A stretch of DNA of 44,805 bases, taken from the NCBI RefSeq assembly GCF_027620315.1, contig NZ_JAPNNL010000041.1, positions 1-44,805 of the forward strand, written 5' to 3'. The notes under the pieces were generated by a model. It saw only the letters and a program-made list of their open reading frames with translations. It did not search any database and was not told the origin of the DNA. Positions 33,197-41,807 of this stretch are shown here, one piece after another. The position numbers and the translations under genes are program-made. The first letter of the stretch is position 1. Every line of letters starts with the position of its first letter. The DNA comes from Nonomuraea corallina (lineage in GTDB: Bacteria; Actinomycetota; Actinomycetes; Streptosporangiales; Streptosporangiaceae).

Positions 33197-33973
33197 TCAG
33201 GGGCCGGTTTCGGGCAGGGGCTGGGGGCGGACGGGCGCGGGGAGCAGCTTGCCGAACGGGACGGAGCGCAGCGCCCGGAGCCGTTCGGCCGCGCCCGGGT
33301 GGCCGTGGTCGGCGGCGAGCTTGTAGTAGAACCTGGCGATGTCGTGCTTGGTCGTGCTCTCCCGCTCGTACGCCTGGCCGTAGCCGAAGGCCAGGTCAGC
33401 CGCCAGCGTCAACGGGGGCTGATCACCGGCGAAGGACTCGGCGCCGGGATGGCGGCGGCGGACCGCGATGTGGGCCCAGTACCGGGACGCGGCGACCTCG
33501 CCCGCCAGCGCGTGCACGATCGCCAGCCGGAAGGCAGGCTCGGAGCCGCCCTCGGCCGCCCGGCGCACCAGGTACGCGACGGTTCTGGAGGTGCGCCGCT
33601 CGGCCTCGTCGGCGGGCGTCCGGTAGAGGTCGAACGAGCCGGTCACCTGTGGCCCCGGCTGCTCGCTCCTCGCGGCGGCCCAGCGGCTCTGCCATTGCTC
33701 CAGCGTGCCGAGGCGGTCCACCGGCAGACCCGTCTGCGCGGCGTGGCGATGACACACCATCACGAAGGAGGCGACCAGCTTCCAGTCGGGGAGGCGTTCC
33801 CGCTTGCAGTTGAGGATGTCGCTGAGCGTGCTGGCGGGCAGCTCCTTGGGGACGTCCAGTGCGCGTGACAACAGGTTCATCTCGGAATAGCTCGGCTGGC
33901 CGGCCGATTCTCGCAGCTCTTTGAGCTGGGCAATGAAGGCGGCGTGGAACTTGCCCGCAGGGGTTTCGGTCAT
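33197..33973 (-). CDS. Helix-turn-helix/helical-repeat protein
   Basis: This is a 258-residue protein. Residues 1-75 resemble an HTH-type domain: FIAQLKELRESAGQPSYSEM, then LPASTLSDILNCKRERLPDW, where a recognition helix is plausible. The C-terminal half has Sel1/TPR-like helical pairs: AVAYLVRRAAEGGSEPAFRLAI-like, and DIARFYYKLAADHGHPGAAERL near the end. Proteins of this layout in actinomycetes are common and mostly uncharacterised, probably regulatory. ATG at 33973 is used, with AAGGA-like sequence upstream. The function is unknown. Confidence 0.7.
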   Translation of the reverse strand: MTETPAGKFHAAFIAQLKELRESAGQPSYSEMNLLSRALDVPKELPASTLSDILNCKRERLPDWKLVASFVMVCHRHAAQTGLPVDRLGTLEQWQSRWAAARSEQPGPQVTGSFDLYRTPADEAERRTSRTVAYLVRRAAEGGSEPAFRLAIVHALAGEVAASRYWAHIAVRRRHPGAESFAGDQPPLTLAADLAFGYGQAYERESTTKHDIARFYYKLAADHGHPGAAERLRALRSVPFGKLLPAPVRPQPLPETGP

Positions 33974-34358
33974 CGTCCTTGGAAGTGTCGGCGACAGATG
34001 TCGCCATATTTACAGAAAAAATCCCCCAGCTTGGATGGTTCTCCCATTTCCATCTCGTCCGGTATCAGTTGCCACTCCAGGGGGTACCCGGCTCAGCGGT
34101 CCCAGCGCGGTCCCGGCCCTGAATCCGCTGATCATGCCGGTGCCGGTGCGGGGTGCGCGCGCCTTGGACGGCGCGTTTCCCGGCAAATCCGGAAAAATCC
34201 GGATGAGATCGTAAGATCGCGCATCGCCTTTCCCCCGTCGGCGCCTTTTTCCGATCTTCTCCGGCCTCGTCCGAACCCGTTTGAGCCGCTGGCCCGGCCC
34301 CTCCCCGGCCCGCCACGGTGAGGACGTTCACCGCCGTTCCAGGAAAGGCCGTCGCCCC
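33974..34358. promoter_or_regulatory. Divergent intergenic region with short dyad
   Basis: This 385-bp gap separates a minus-strand and a plus-strand gene. It holds an AT-rich patch at 34005-34030 (probable promoter for the leftward gene) and the dyad ATCCGG-N6-CCGGAT near 34186-34203, which consists of two copies of TCCGGA separated by a short A-run. No gene was recognised. Confidence 0.35.
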
Positions 34359-34550
34359 ATGACGTTGTTCACGGCTCGCCCGCCGAGTTTCGCGTACCGT
34401 GCCGACGCCCCCTGCCCGGCGGACGAGCACCTGCTGATCACGCTCCTGACGACCTGGGTGCTCGCGACCGGGCGCACGCCGCCCGCCGCGCGCCCGGAAG
34501 ACCTGACCCCCGACGAACTCATCGACTTCTGGGCCGACGACCGCGCCTGA
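34359..34550 (+). CDS. Small hypothetical protein, 63 aa
   Basis: The ATG at 34359 follows AGGAAAGG at about 11 nt. The product begins MTLFTARPPSFAYRADAPC and contains a predicted helix (EHLLITLLTTWVLATG) followed by an acidic end, DELIDFWADDRA. High third-position G/C and the ribosome-binding site support expression. No family was recognised. The next small gene starts 16 bp later. Confidence 0.6.
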   Translation: MTLFTARPPSFAYRADAPCPADEHLLITLLTTWVLATGRTPPAARPEDLTPDELIDFWADDRA

Positions 34551-34566
34551 ATGGGAAGAGGACCCC

Positions 34567-34743
34567 ATGTTCACCACCTGTCAGCTGCTCACGCTCACTC
34601 TGGCGATCCTGATCGCCGCGATCACCTGCGCGCTCGTCCTGGCCACCGGCGCCGCGTGGCCGGGCGCCCTGCTCAGCGGCGGCGGCGCCGGCGCGGCCAC
34701 CCTGGCGGCCCTGCCCCGGCTGCTGAAGCGGCATGACCCGTAG
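34567..34743 (+). CDS. Small membrane protein, 58 aa
   Basis: An ATG frame with GAAGAGGA about 5 nt upstream encodes one long hydrophobic helix (LLTLTLAILIAAITCALVLA) and a second Gly/Ala-rich segment, ending KRHDP. It is 16 bp downstream of the 63-residue gene, so the two are likely co-transcribed. The function is unknown; it was recognised from start, hydrophobicity and spacing only. Confidence 0.55.
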   Translation: MFTTCQLLTLTLAILIAAITCALVLATGAAWPGALLSGGGAGAATLAALPRLLKRHDP

Positions 34744-34907
34744 TGAGCCCCTACCGCTGGAAATCGCGGTCGCGACCGTCGTCCCCCTGCGCCGGGATTC
34801 CTGGTCCGTACGGGACTGAACGATCCGGGCATCGGCCGTGCGGAATAGACGAGCCGCACGGCGCTCGGGTGCTACGGTTGGCCCGCCATACACGTAAAAG
34901 GGGACAT

Positions 34908-36059
34908 ATGTTCGGCATCGTCCGCCCATGTCGGCACGTCATGTGCAAGGGCCTCTTCGCGGACTGGATGGGGCATCTGTGCGGGCTCTGTCTGGCCCTG
35001 CGCGACGAGCACGGGCACCTGTCCCGCGTGGTGACGAACTACGACGGCCTGCTCGTGTCCGTGCTCACCGAGGCCCAGTCCCCGGCGTCCGCGCCCCGCC
35101 GGCGGGCGGGCGCGTGCGCGCTGCGCGGGTTCAGGGGCGCCGACGTGGTGGAGGCGGAAGGGGTGCGGCTGGCGGCCTCGGTGTCGCTGCTCCTGGCTGC
35201 GGGCAAGGTACGCGACCACGTGGCGGACCGGGACGGCGTGTACGCCCGGCGGCCGGTGGCGGCCGGCGCGGGCCGCCTCGCGCGCCGCTGGTACTCGGCC
35301 GGGACCGCCACGGCCGTCACGCTGGGGTTCGACCCGGCCCCGTTGACGCGGGCGGCCCACCGGCAGGCGGTCCTGGAACGATCCCCTGCCGGGACGACGG
35401 CGCTGCGGGAACTGACGGCGCCGACCGAGGACGCCGTGGCCGCCGCCTTCGCGCACACCGCGGTGCTCACGGGCAAGCCGCACAACCGGGAGGCGCTGGA
35501 GACGGCCGGGCGCGAGTTCGGCAGGCTGGCCCACCTGATCGACGCGGTGGAGGACGTGGCCGCCGACACGGCGTCCGGCGCGTACAACCCGCTGACCGCC
35601 ACCGGCACCGGGCTGGACGAGGCACGCCGGCACTGCGACGACGCGGCGGCCAGGCTCGGCGCGGCCGTGGACGAACTGGACCTGGCACGTCCCGGCCTGG
35701 CGCGCGCCCTCCTGGTCAGGGAGACCGGCAGGGCGGTCTCCCGCGCCTTCGCGACCGCCGGCCCCCACGGCGACCGGCGGGCGCCGGAGGCTCCGCCCGG
35801 CGACCCCGGTCATCCCGGCGCGCCGCCCGGGAAACGGCCGCCGAAGCGGGACCCCGGCGGGCTGCTGTCGTTCGCCTGCGCCGCCCTGACCTGCTGCACG
35901 TGCGGCCTGTACCGGCCGCCGTGGGACGAGGAGCACGGGAACTCGTGCTGCCAGCGCTTCGACTGCTCGGGCTGGGATCCCTGCAGCAGCTGCGGCGAGT
36001 GCTGCAACTGCTGTAGCTGCTGCAACTGCTCCGGCGACGGGTGCTGCTGCGACTGCTGA
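34908..36059 (+). CDS. DUF5685-like protein with Cys-rich C-terminus
   Basis: This 383-residue protein begins MFGIVRPCRHVMCKGLFADW, then HLCGLCLALRDEHGH, a pattern of Cys/His early in DUF5685 proteins. The middle is Ala-rich and helical, with HNREALETAGREFGRLAHLIDAVEDV (shown in parts) typical of the family. The final 60 residues carry about 20 Cys in CC and CxC pairs, such as CGECCNCC and DGCCCDC. AAAAGGGG precedes the ATG. Both ends could bind metal. Its job is unknown. Confidence 0.8.
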   Translation: MFGIVRPCRHVMCKGLFADWMGHLCGLCLALRDEHGHLSRVVTNYDGLLVSVLTEAQSPASAPRRRAGACALRGFRGADVVEAEGVRLAASVSLLLAAGKVRDHVADRDGVYARRPVAAGAGRLARRWYSAGTATAVTLGFDPAPLTRAAHRQAVLERSPAGTTALRELTAPTEDAVAAAFAHTAVLTGKPHNREALETAGREFGRLAHLIDAVEDVAADTASGAYNPLTATGTGLDEARRHCDDAAARLGAAVDELDLARPGLARALLVRETGRAVSRAFATAGPHGDRRAPEAPPGDPGHPGAPPGKRPPKRDPGGLLSFACAALTCCTCGLYRPPWDEEHGNSCCQRFDCSGWDPCSSCGECCNCCSCCNCSGDGCCCDC

Positions 36060-36101
36060 CTCGCCGGTACGCGCACCGCGGTCCGGGACCGCCCCGGGGG
36101 C

Positions 36102-36191
36102 GCGTCCGGATGCGGCGTCCGGATGTCACGTACGGATACCGCGTCCGGATCTGTCACGCCCGGGGGCACGTCCGAGGGGCGCGTCCGAGGG
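36102..36191. repeat. Short direct repeats GCGTCCGGAT and CGTCCGAGGG
   Basis: GCGTCCGGAT occurs at 36102-36111, 36115-36124 and 36141-36150, and CGTCCGAGGG at 36169-36178 and 36182-36191. They fill the gap between the convergent Cys-rich and cupin genes. It could be a degenerate repeat array or terminator remnant. Confidence 0.5.
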
Positions 36192-36206
36192 CGTGGAGAG
36201 AATTGC

Positions 36207-36752
36207 CTAGCGGATGAAACGGTCTACGTAGTCGGCGCCCAGCCCTACCTCGGCGTAGTGACGGCGAGCGTTCTCGATCTTGGAGAACACGTCCTCAACG
36301 CCCGTGGGGTTGCCGTCCGGGTCGACGTAGATGTACGCGCCCGTGACGTGGAACAGGGTCCTCATCTCCTCGACGCCCTCCGGCACTTCCAGGGTGTGGA
36401 TGTCGCCCGGCGGCTCGAAGGCGTAGCTGCCCTCCTCGGCCCACCAGTCGTGCTCCAGGTAGTGCCAGCGGCCGCGGAGCGTCGTCGCGTGGACGGGGCC
36501 GGCGTGCCGGTGGCGTGACAGGATGCCGGACTTCCTGACCCGCAGGATGTTGACGAAGTAGCCCTGCGTCGGGCTGAGCAGGAGCGGACGGAACGTCACG
36601 TCCGGCGCCTGCGGCACCCAGAGGCGCTCGTCGCACTCGGCGTCCAGCGCCCCGAGCTCCACGAGGTCGTCCACGGTGTTCGGCAGGAGCGGCCCGCGGT
36701 AGGGGATCGCGGCGGCGCTCCGGATCATGTCGGCGGTAGGTGTCTCCGTCAT
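36207..36752 (-). CDS. Cupin protein, 2,4'-dihydroxyacetophenone dioxygenase-like
   Basis: This 181-residue cupin has the first metal motif RHRHAGPVHATTLRGRW and the second region YAFEPPGDIHTLEVPEGVEE, spaced as in the family, with VDDLVELGALDAECDERLW near the start. Relatives annotated as dihydroxyacetophenone dioxygenase cleave aromatic ketones, but many members of this fold have other roles, so activity is uncertain. The ATG has GAGAGGA about 9 nt upstream. It is followed upstream by a 16-bp repeat tract, then the IclR gene. Confidence 0.8.
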   Translation of the reverse strand: MTETPTADMIRSAAAIPYRGPLLPNTVDDLVELGALDAECDERLWVPQAPDVTFRPLLLSPTQGYFVNILRVRKSGILSRHRHAGPVHATTLRGRWHYLEHDWWAEEGSYAFEPPGDIHTLEVPEGVEEMRTLFHVTGAYIYVDPDGNPTGVEDVFSKIENARRHYAEVGLGADYVDRFIR

Positions 36753-36768
36753 GACGGTCGTTCCTCTC

Positions 36769-36913
36769 TCGGTCGGCACAGGTCTCGGTCAGCGCGGATC
36801 TCGGTCGGCGTACGGCTCGGTCGGCGTACGGCTCGGTCGGCGTACGGATTTGGTCGGCGCAGGTGTTGGTCGGCGCAGGTGTTGGTCGGCGCAGGTGTTG
36901 GTCGGGGCACGGT
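36769..36913. repeat. 16-bp tandem repeat tract (about nine units)
   Basis: Units are TCGGTCGGCGTACGGC and TTGGTCGGCGCAGGTG plus diverged copies: three units of the first type (36801-36848) and three of the second (36850-36897), flanked by further variants, with one 1-bp slip. The tract lies directly upstream of the cupin start and downstream of the IclR stop. It is not a CRISPR array, as units are contiguous without spacers. Such tracts change copy number by slippage. Confidence 0.75.
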
Positions 36914-36995
36914 CAGGCGGCGCACGGTCGGGCGGTGCCGGGCTGGGTGCGGTCGACGCGGGGTGCCGGGTGGGGGCGGCAGCGGGGTGGTCGGG

Positions 36996-37826
36996 CTAGC
37001 GGTGGGTGTCGGAGGGCAGGGGCTTGCCCCACCAGGTGGCGGGGCGGGCCCAGCCCAGGTCGCGCGACGCCCGCTCGGCGGCCTCGACGGTCAGCTCGGC
37101 GAGCCGGTTGGCGGGGTCGAGGATGACGTCGCGCAGGCCGCTCACGGACAGGGCGCCTTCGAGCTCGTTGCGGAAGTTGAACACGGGGGCTCCGACGGCG
37201 GCGATGCCCGGTGTCACATTCTGGTCGGAGACGGCGTAGCCGCGCTGGCGCGTGACCTTGACCTCTTCGTTGATCTCCGCCGCGGTGCCGCCGTCCTTCG
37301 CGCCGTTCTCCGCGAAGTCGAGCAGCCACTCGCGATAGACGTCCTCGGGGGAGAACGCCAGGATCGCCATCGGCCCGGCCCCCAGGTGGAGCGGCATGGA
37401 GCCGCCCAGTTGCAGGGCCAGGCTCTGCACCCGGCGGCCGTCGAGCCGCTCGACGCAGACGGCGTCGAGGCCGCGCCGGATGCACAGGAAGACCGTCTCG
37501 CCGCTCTCGTCGTGGAGGTGCTGCATGTGCGGCAGGGCGGCACGGCGTACGTCCATCCGCCGGACGGCGCCGGAGCCGAGGCGGAACAGGTGGAGGCCGA
37601 TGCCCCACTGGCCGCGGGTGCCGGACTCGACCCAGCCGAGCGCGGCCAGGTTGCGCAGCAGCCGGTGGATGGTGCTGCGCGGCTCCTGCAGCGTCTCGGC
37701 GAGCTCCGCCGCGCTGACCCACTCACGCTGGGCGAGGATCTCCAGGATGGCGGACGCCTTGTCGAGCAGGCCGACCGGCTCGCCGTCACCGGCAGAGGGA
37801 GCGCCTGGCGAAGCCTGTCCTCTCAT
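36996..37826 (-). CDS. IclR-family transcriptional regulator
   Basis: This is a 276-residue protein. An N-terminal winged helix (about 20-85: LLDKASAILEILAQREWVSA, ELAETLQEPRSTIHRLLRNL) precedes the IclR effector domain, with VFLCIRRGLDAVCVERLDG, LHLGAGPMAILAF and a C-terminal AVGAPVFNFRNELEGALSVSG. ATG at 37826 was chosen over an upstream in-frame start because it begins just before the HTH. It probably regulates the divergent or neighbouring catabolic genes, as IclR proteins often do for sugar or aromatic catabolism. Candidate operators are described below. Confidence 0.93.
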   Translation of the reverse strand: MRGQASPGAPSAGDGEPVGLLDKASAILEILAQREWVSAAELAETLQEPRSTIHRLLRNLAALGWVESGTRGQWGIGLHLFRLGSGAVRRMDVRRAALPHMQHLHDESGETVFLCIRRGLDAVCVERLDGRRVQSLALQLGGSMPLHLGAGPMAILAFSPEDVYREWLLDFAENGAKDGGTAAEINEEVKVTRQRGYAVSDQNVTPGIAAVGAPVFNFRNELEGALSVSGLRDVILDPANRLAELTVEAAERASRDLGWARPATWWGKPLPSDTHR

Positions 37827-37883
37827 GGAACGAACCCTATCTTGGTGGTGGCGTGACACTGTCCGATCAACGGTCGGGGAACG

Positions 37884-38669
37884 TCAGTCTCGGTGGAAGG
37901 TTCCGTCGACGGTGATGCCGCCGTCGACGGCCAGCACCACCCCGGTGACGAACGCCGCCTGCGGGGAGACCAGGAAGGCCACCGCGTCGGCCACCTCCTC
38001 GGGGGTGCCGAACCTGCCCAGCGGCGTGCGCCGCAGCAGGGTCTCCTCGTCGAGGACGCCCAGGGCCAGCCCGGAGCGGAACATGTCGGTGTCCATGTAG
38101 CCGGGCGCGACCGCGTTCACCCGGATACCGCGCCCGCCCCATTCGACCGCCAGCACCCGGGTGAGTCCTGAGATGCCGGTCTTGGCGGTGGTGTAGGCGA
38201 GCCGCAGCGGCAGGCCGAAGGTCGAGCCCACCGACGCCAGGTTGACGATCGCGGCCCGGGGGCTGCGGGCCAGCAGCGGGAAGGCGGCGCGGGAGCAGCG
38301 CATGCTGCCGCCGAGGTGGACGTCGAGCTCCCGCATGAAGCCTTCGGTGGGGAAGTTCTCGGCCGGCGCCCGCGCGATCACGCCGGCGTTGTTGATCAGC
38401 GCGTCGAGCCGTCCGAAGCGGGCGTCCACCTCGTCGAGCAGCCGGGCGACGCTGTCGTCGTCGGTGACGTCGGCCTGCGCGGCGACGGCCGTGCCGCCGT
38501 CCTTCGCGGCCACGTCCGCGACCGTCAGCGCCGTGGCGGCGGCGCCGTCGGCGTTCAGGTCGGCGATGACGACGTCGAATCCGTCCCCGGCGAGCCTGGC
38601 GGCGATGGCGGCGCCGAGCCCGCGGGCGGCGCCCGTGACGAGCGCGACGGGTCGTGACTCAGCGGGCAT
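37884..38669 (-). CDS. Short-chain dehydrogenase/reductase
   Basis: This 261-residue classical SDR has the TGAARGLG cofactor motif (12-19), NNAG (93-96), catalytic Ser146, Tyr159 and Lys163 in YTTAK, and a C-terminal [19 protein letters not shown](H) or NADP(H) is bound; DLNAD after the second strand suggests NAD. In a sugar or polyol locus it likely oxidises an alcohol to a ketone before transketolase acts. The start overlaps the transketolase C-subunit end by 11 bp. Confidence 0.92.
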   Translation of the reverse strand: MPAESRPVALVTGAARGLGAAIAARLAGDGFDVVIADLNADGAAATALTVADVAAKDGGTAVAAQADVTDDDSVARLLDEVDARFGRLDALINNAGVIARAPAENFPTEGFMRELDVHLGGSMRCSRAAFPLLARSPRAAIVNLASVGSTFGLPLRLAYTTAKTGISGLTRVLAVEWGGRGIRVNAVAPGYMDTDMFRSGLALGVLDEETLLRRTPLGRFGTPEEVADAVAFLVSPQAAFVTGVVLAVDGGITVDGTFHRD

Positions 38670-39705
38670 CGGAGGTGATCCTTCCTGACGTCAGGAACGC
38701 GCGGGCCTCCTCGGCGACACCCGGCCCGTCCAGGCGGTAGTGGCGGTAGAGATGGGTCGGCGGGCCGATGAGGGCGTACTCGTCGCGGATGCCGTGCCGC
38801 AGCAGGGGCACGCCGATCCCGTGGTCGGTCAGGGTCTCGGCGACCGCGCCGCCGAGTCCGCCGTACACGTTGTGCTCCTCGACCGTCATCAGCCCGCGCG
38901 ACCGTTCGGCGGCGGCCCTGATGGCGGCCACGTCCAGTGGTTTGATCGTATGCATGTCGATCACGCCCACGCTGTAGCCCGCGCCGCGCAGTTCCTCGGC
39001 GGCCACCAGGGACGGGTGGACCGACGTGCCGGTGGCGATGATGGTGAGGTCGTCCCCCAGGGAGTGCACGATCGCCTTGCCGGGCTGGATCCGCTCGTCG
39101 CCCGGCTGGTACACCAGGGGTTCGCGGCCGCGGCCCATCCGGAAGTAGACCGGGAGCGGGTGGTCGGCGTACGCCCTCATGAGCGCGCCCATCGCCACGT
39201 GGTCGGCGGGCGCGACGACGGTCATGTTCGCGATCGACCGCATGATCGCGATGTCCTCGGTGGCGTGGTGCGAGGTGCCGTAGAAGCCGAAGGTGATGCC
39301 GGAGTGGTGGCCGACGAGCCGGACCGGCTGCTGGGTGTAGGCGAGGTCGGTGCGGATCTGCTCGCAGCACAGCAGGGCCAGGAAGGAGGCGAAGCCGGTG
39401 ACGTACGGCTGCAGTCCCGTGGTGGCCAGGCCGGCGGCGACGGACACCGAGTTCTGCTCGCTGACCCCGAGCTGCAGGTAGCGGTCGGGGTGACTCTCCC
39501 GGAACGCCCACAGGCCGTTGGAGTACGACAGGTCCGGTGTGAGCACGACGACGGGGCGGCCCTCGTCGACCAGGGCGCCCAGCTGCTCCCCGAGGGCGAG
39601 CAGGCCGGGCGACTTGAGCAGCATGCTGGGGATGTGCCAGGTGCCTTCGGCCATCGGCCGGCCGTCGGCGCCGAGGGGAATCAGGCTCTCGGTGTTCAGA
39701 TCCAC
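38659..39705 (-). CDS. Transketolase, C-terminal subunit
   Basis: This is a 348-residue C-terminal half of a split transketolase. It has Pyr- and C-domain segments: [16 protein letters not shown] at the start, [39 protein letters not shown], then [17 protein letters not shown] and [14 protein letters not shown]. The Glu in GVSEQN corresponds to the thiamine-activating Glu of the family. It pairs with the N-subunit encoded just upstream. The GTG at 39705 lies within the last codons of that gene (10-bp overlap), with AAGGA 6 nt upstream. Confidence 0.92.
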   Translation of the reverse strand: MDLNTESLIPLGADGRPMAEGTWHIPSMLLKSPGLLALGEQLGALVDEGRPVVVLTPDLSYSNGLWAFRESHPDRYLQLGVSEQNSVSVAAGLATTGLQPYVTGFASFLALLCCEQIRTDLAYTQQPVRLVGHHSGITFGFYGTSHHATEDIAIMRSIANMTVVAPADHVAMGALMRAYADHPLPVYFRMGRGREPLVYQPGDERIQPGKAIVHSLGDDLTIIATGTSVHPSLVAAEELRGAGYSVGVIDMHTIKPLDVAAIRAAAERSRGLMTVEEHNVYGGLGGAVAETLTDHGIGVPLLRHGIRDEYALIGPPTHLYRHYRLDGPGVAEEARAFLTSGRITSDAR

Positions 39706-40562
39706 TTCTCGTCCTTCAGTTCGCGGACGACGGCGGCCTCGTCCTGTTCGGCGAGCCAGCCCAGATGCCAGCCGAAGTCCCGTTCCATGAAGCCGACGCC
39801 CTTGCCCTTGACGGTGTGCGCGATGACGGCGGTGGGCTTGGCGATCTCGCGGTCGCGGATGCGCAGCAGGGTGTCGAGCAGCGCCGGCACGTCGTGGCCG
39901 TCGACCTCCTCGACCTCCCAGCCGAAGGCCCGCCACCGGTCGGCGAGGGGCTCGATCGCGATGATGTCGTCGACCTTGCCGTCGAGGCAGTAACCGTTGC
40001 GGTCGACGATGGCGACCAGGTTGCCGACGCCGTAGTGTCCGGCTGCCGCGGCGGCCTCCCAGATCTGACCCTCGTGCAGCTCGCCGTCGCCGAGCAGGGC
40101 GTAGACGTCGAAGTCCCGCCCGGTCATGCGGGCGCCGAGCGCCATCCCGAGGCCCACGGACAGGTTGTGGCCGAGCGATCCGGAGCTGAAGTCACAGCCC
40201 GGGACCTTGGTCATGTCGGGGTGGTCGCCGAGCGGGTTGCCGAGGCGGGTGTAGCCGTCGAGCAGCTCGGGATCGAAGAACCCGTGGTCGGCCAGGATCG
40301 GGTAGAGCCCCACGGCGGCGTGGCCCTTGCCCATGACGAACCGGTCGCGGTCGGCCCACGCGGGGTCTCCGCGCCGCAGGCGCAGCACCCCGTAGTACAA
40401 GGTCGCGAGGATCTCGGCGCAGGAGAACGTCGATGAATAGTGCCCCGTCTTGGCGATCGAGATCAGGCGGACGGTCTCGAGGCGGACGAACTGGGCGCGC
40501 TCGCGAATCCGCTCGACCAGCTCCGATGAGGTCGTGAGGGGCGCGCCTTCACTTGCCGGCAT
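39696..40562 (-). CDS. Transketolase, N-terminal subunit
   Basis: This 288-residue TPP-binding half has the pyrophosphate motif GDGELHEGQIWEAAAAAG (158-175) ending at Asn189, the His in SIAKTGHYSSTFSCAEIL, and GKGHAAVGLYPIL. Split transketolases of this type usually serve specialised sugar pathways, not the main pentose phosphate route. It starts the leftward operon (transketolase N and C, SDR) opposite the zinc dehydrogenase gene. ATG at 40562 has GGAAGCGA upstream. The substrate is unknown. Confidence 0.93.
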   Translation of the reverse strand: MPASEGAPLTTSSELVERIRERAQFVRLETVRLISIAKTGHYSSTFSCAEILATLYYGVLRLRRGDPAWADRDRFVMGKGHAAVGLYPILADHGFFDPELLDGYTRLGNPLGDHPDMTKVPGCDFSSGSLGHNLSVGLGMALGARMTGRDFDVYALLGDGELHEGQIWEAAAAAGHYGVGNLVAIVDRNGYCLDGKVDDIIAIEPLADRWRAFGWEVEEVDGHDVPALLDTLLRIRDREIAKPTAVIAHTVKGKGVGFMERDFGWHLGWLAEQDEAAVVRELKDEKWI

Positions 40563-40787
40563 GCAGTCGCTTCCTTACGTGGTGTCAGGGCCATCGGCTT
40601 AGCCATCCAGGGCTACCCGCTCCCACTATGAACGAAGATCAAGAATCAGTCAATGGAACATGCTCTCAGTTCATGAGATCCAACAACGGTCCAGTCTCAT
40701 ATAGCGAATGTTAGTCCTACTCATTGACATCTAGCGTTCTGGTTGCGACGCTTTCTCGTCATCGCCCGACTCAACGAGAGGAACGCC
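40563..40787. promoter_or_regulatory. Divergent promoter region of the catabolic locus
   Basis: This 225-bp region between divergent operons is AT-rich from 40625 to 40735. It contains TCTCA-N5-TGAGA (about 40663-40677), a longer ATGAGA-N16-TCTCAT pair (about 40673-40700), and TTGACA near 40724 as a possible -35 for the dehydrogenase. These dyads are candidates for the IclR regulator; assignment is by eye only. Confidence 0.45.
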
Positions 40788-41807
40788 ATGGAGGCGCTGG
40801 TCTACGCCGGTCCCGGCGCGGTCGAAGTCCGCGACGTGCCGAACCCCGAGCCCGGCCGGGGCGAGGTCCTCGTGGAGATCGGCCACGTCGGCGTCTGCGG
40901 GACCGACCACCTCCTGGTGCGCGGCGGCCTGGCCCGGGTCCGGCCCGGCGTGGTCATCGGGCACGAGATGGCCGGCCGCGCCGTCGGCGGCGATCTGGAC
41001 CGGGCCGGCCTGCGGCCCGGCGACCCGGTGGCGGTGGAACCCCTCATCAGCTGCGGGGTGTGCCGCACCTGCGCCCGCGGGCACCGGCACATCTGCGAGA
41101 CGCTCGGCCTGTACGGCATCGACCGCGACGGAGGCGCGGCGAGCCACGTCGCGGTCCCCGCCGACCGGCTCCACCGGCTGCCGGACGGCGTCCCCTCGCG
41201 GGTCGCGGCGCTCGCCGAGCCCCTCTCCGTGGCGGTGCACATGGTCGCCAGGGCCGGGGTGGCGGCTGGGGACAAAGTCATGATCTTCGGAGGCGGCCCC
41301 ATCGGCGCGCTCCTGGGCCTGGTCGCCCGGCTCTCCGGCGCCGGCGCGGTGCTGGTCGCGGAGCCGCGCGCGGACCGGCGGGCGTTGCTGGCCGAGCTCG
41401 GCATGACCGTGACCGACCCGCTCGCCGCCGACGTGACGGCGTGGTGCCTGAACCGCGCGCCCGGCGGGGTCGACGTCAGCTTCGAGGTGTCGGGCGCCGA
41501 CGCCTCCTACGCGGCCGCGCCCGAGGTCACCAGACCGCGCGGCACCGTCCTCGTGGGCGCGCTGACCGACCGGCCGGCGCGGGTGCCCATGTCCCAGGTG
41601 ATGTTCAAGGAGCAGCGGCTCGTGGGGTCCCGCGTCTACACCGGCGACCACATGGCCCGCGCCGTGAGCCTCATGGGGACGGCGGGCCTGCCGCTCGACG
41701 CGCTGGTCAGCGACGTGGTGCCGGTGCGCGAGGCGCCCGGCCGCGTCTTCGGCGGCGGGCCCGCGGGCCTGATGAAGACCCTCATCGCCGCCGGTGACGG
41801 ATCATGA
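40788..41807 (+). CDS. Zinc-dependent medium-chain dehydrogenase
   Basis: This 339-residue MDR enzyme has catalytic-zinc ligands Cys37 (CGTDH) and His59-Glu60 (GHEMAG), four structural-zinc Cys at 89, 92, 95 and 103 (CGVCRTCARGHRHIC), and Rossmann motif FGGGPIGALLG. Asp/Arg-type residues after the second strand could not be settled, so cofactor is not assigned. Relatives include sorbitol, threonine and butanediol dehydrogenases. ATG follows GAGAGGAACG. The stop overlaps the next start (ATGA). Confidence 0.93.
   Translation: MEALVYAGPGAVEVRDVPNPEPGRGEVLVEIGHVGVCGTDHLLVRGGLARVRPGVVIGHEMAGRAVGGDLDRAGLRPGDPVAVEPLISCGVCRTCARGHRHICETLGLYGIDRDGGAASHVAVPADRLHRLPDGVPSRVAALAEPLSVAVHMVARAGVAAGDKVMIFGGGPIGALLGLVARLSGAGAVLVAEPRADRRALLAELGMTVTDPLAADVTAWCLNRAPGGVDVSFEVSGADASYAAAPEVTRPRGTVLVGALTDRPARVPMSQVMFKEQRLVGSRVYTGDHMARAVSLMGTAGLPLDALVSDVVPVREAPGRVFGGGPAGLMKTLIAAGDGS

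Noticed and set aside
36769..36913. CRISPR array
   Set aside because: The repeats are contiguous with no unique spacers, and no cas genes are present in the window.
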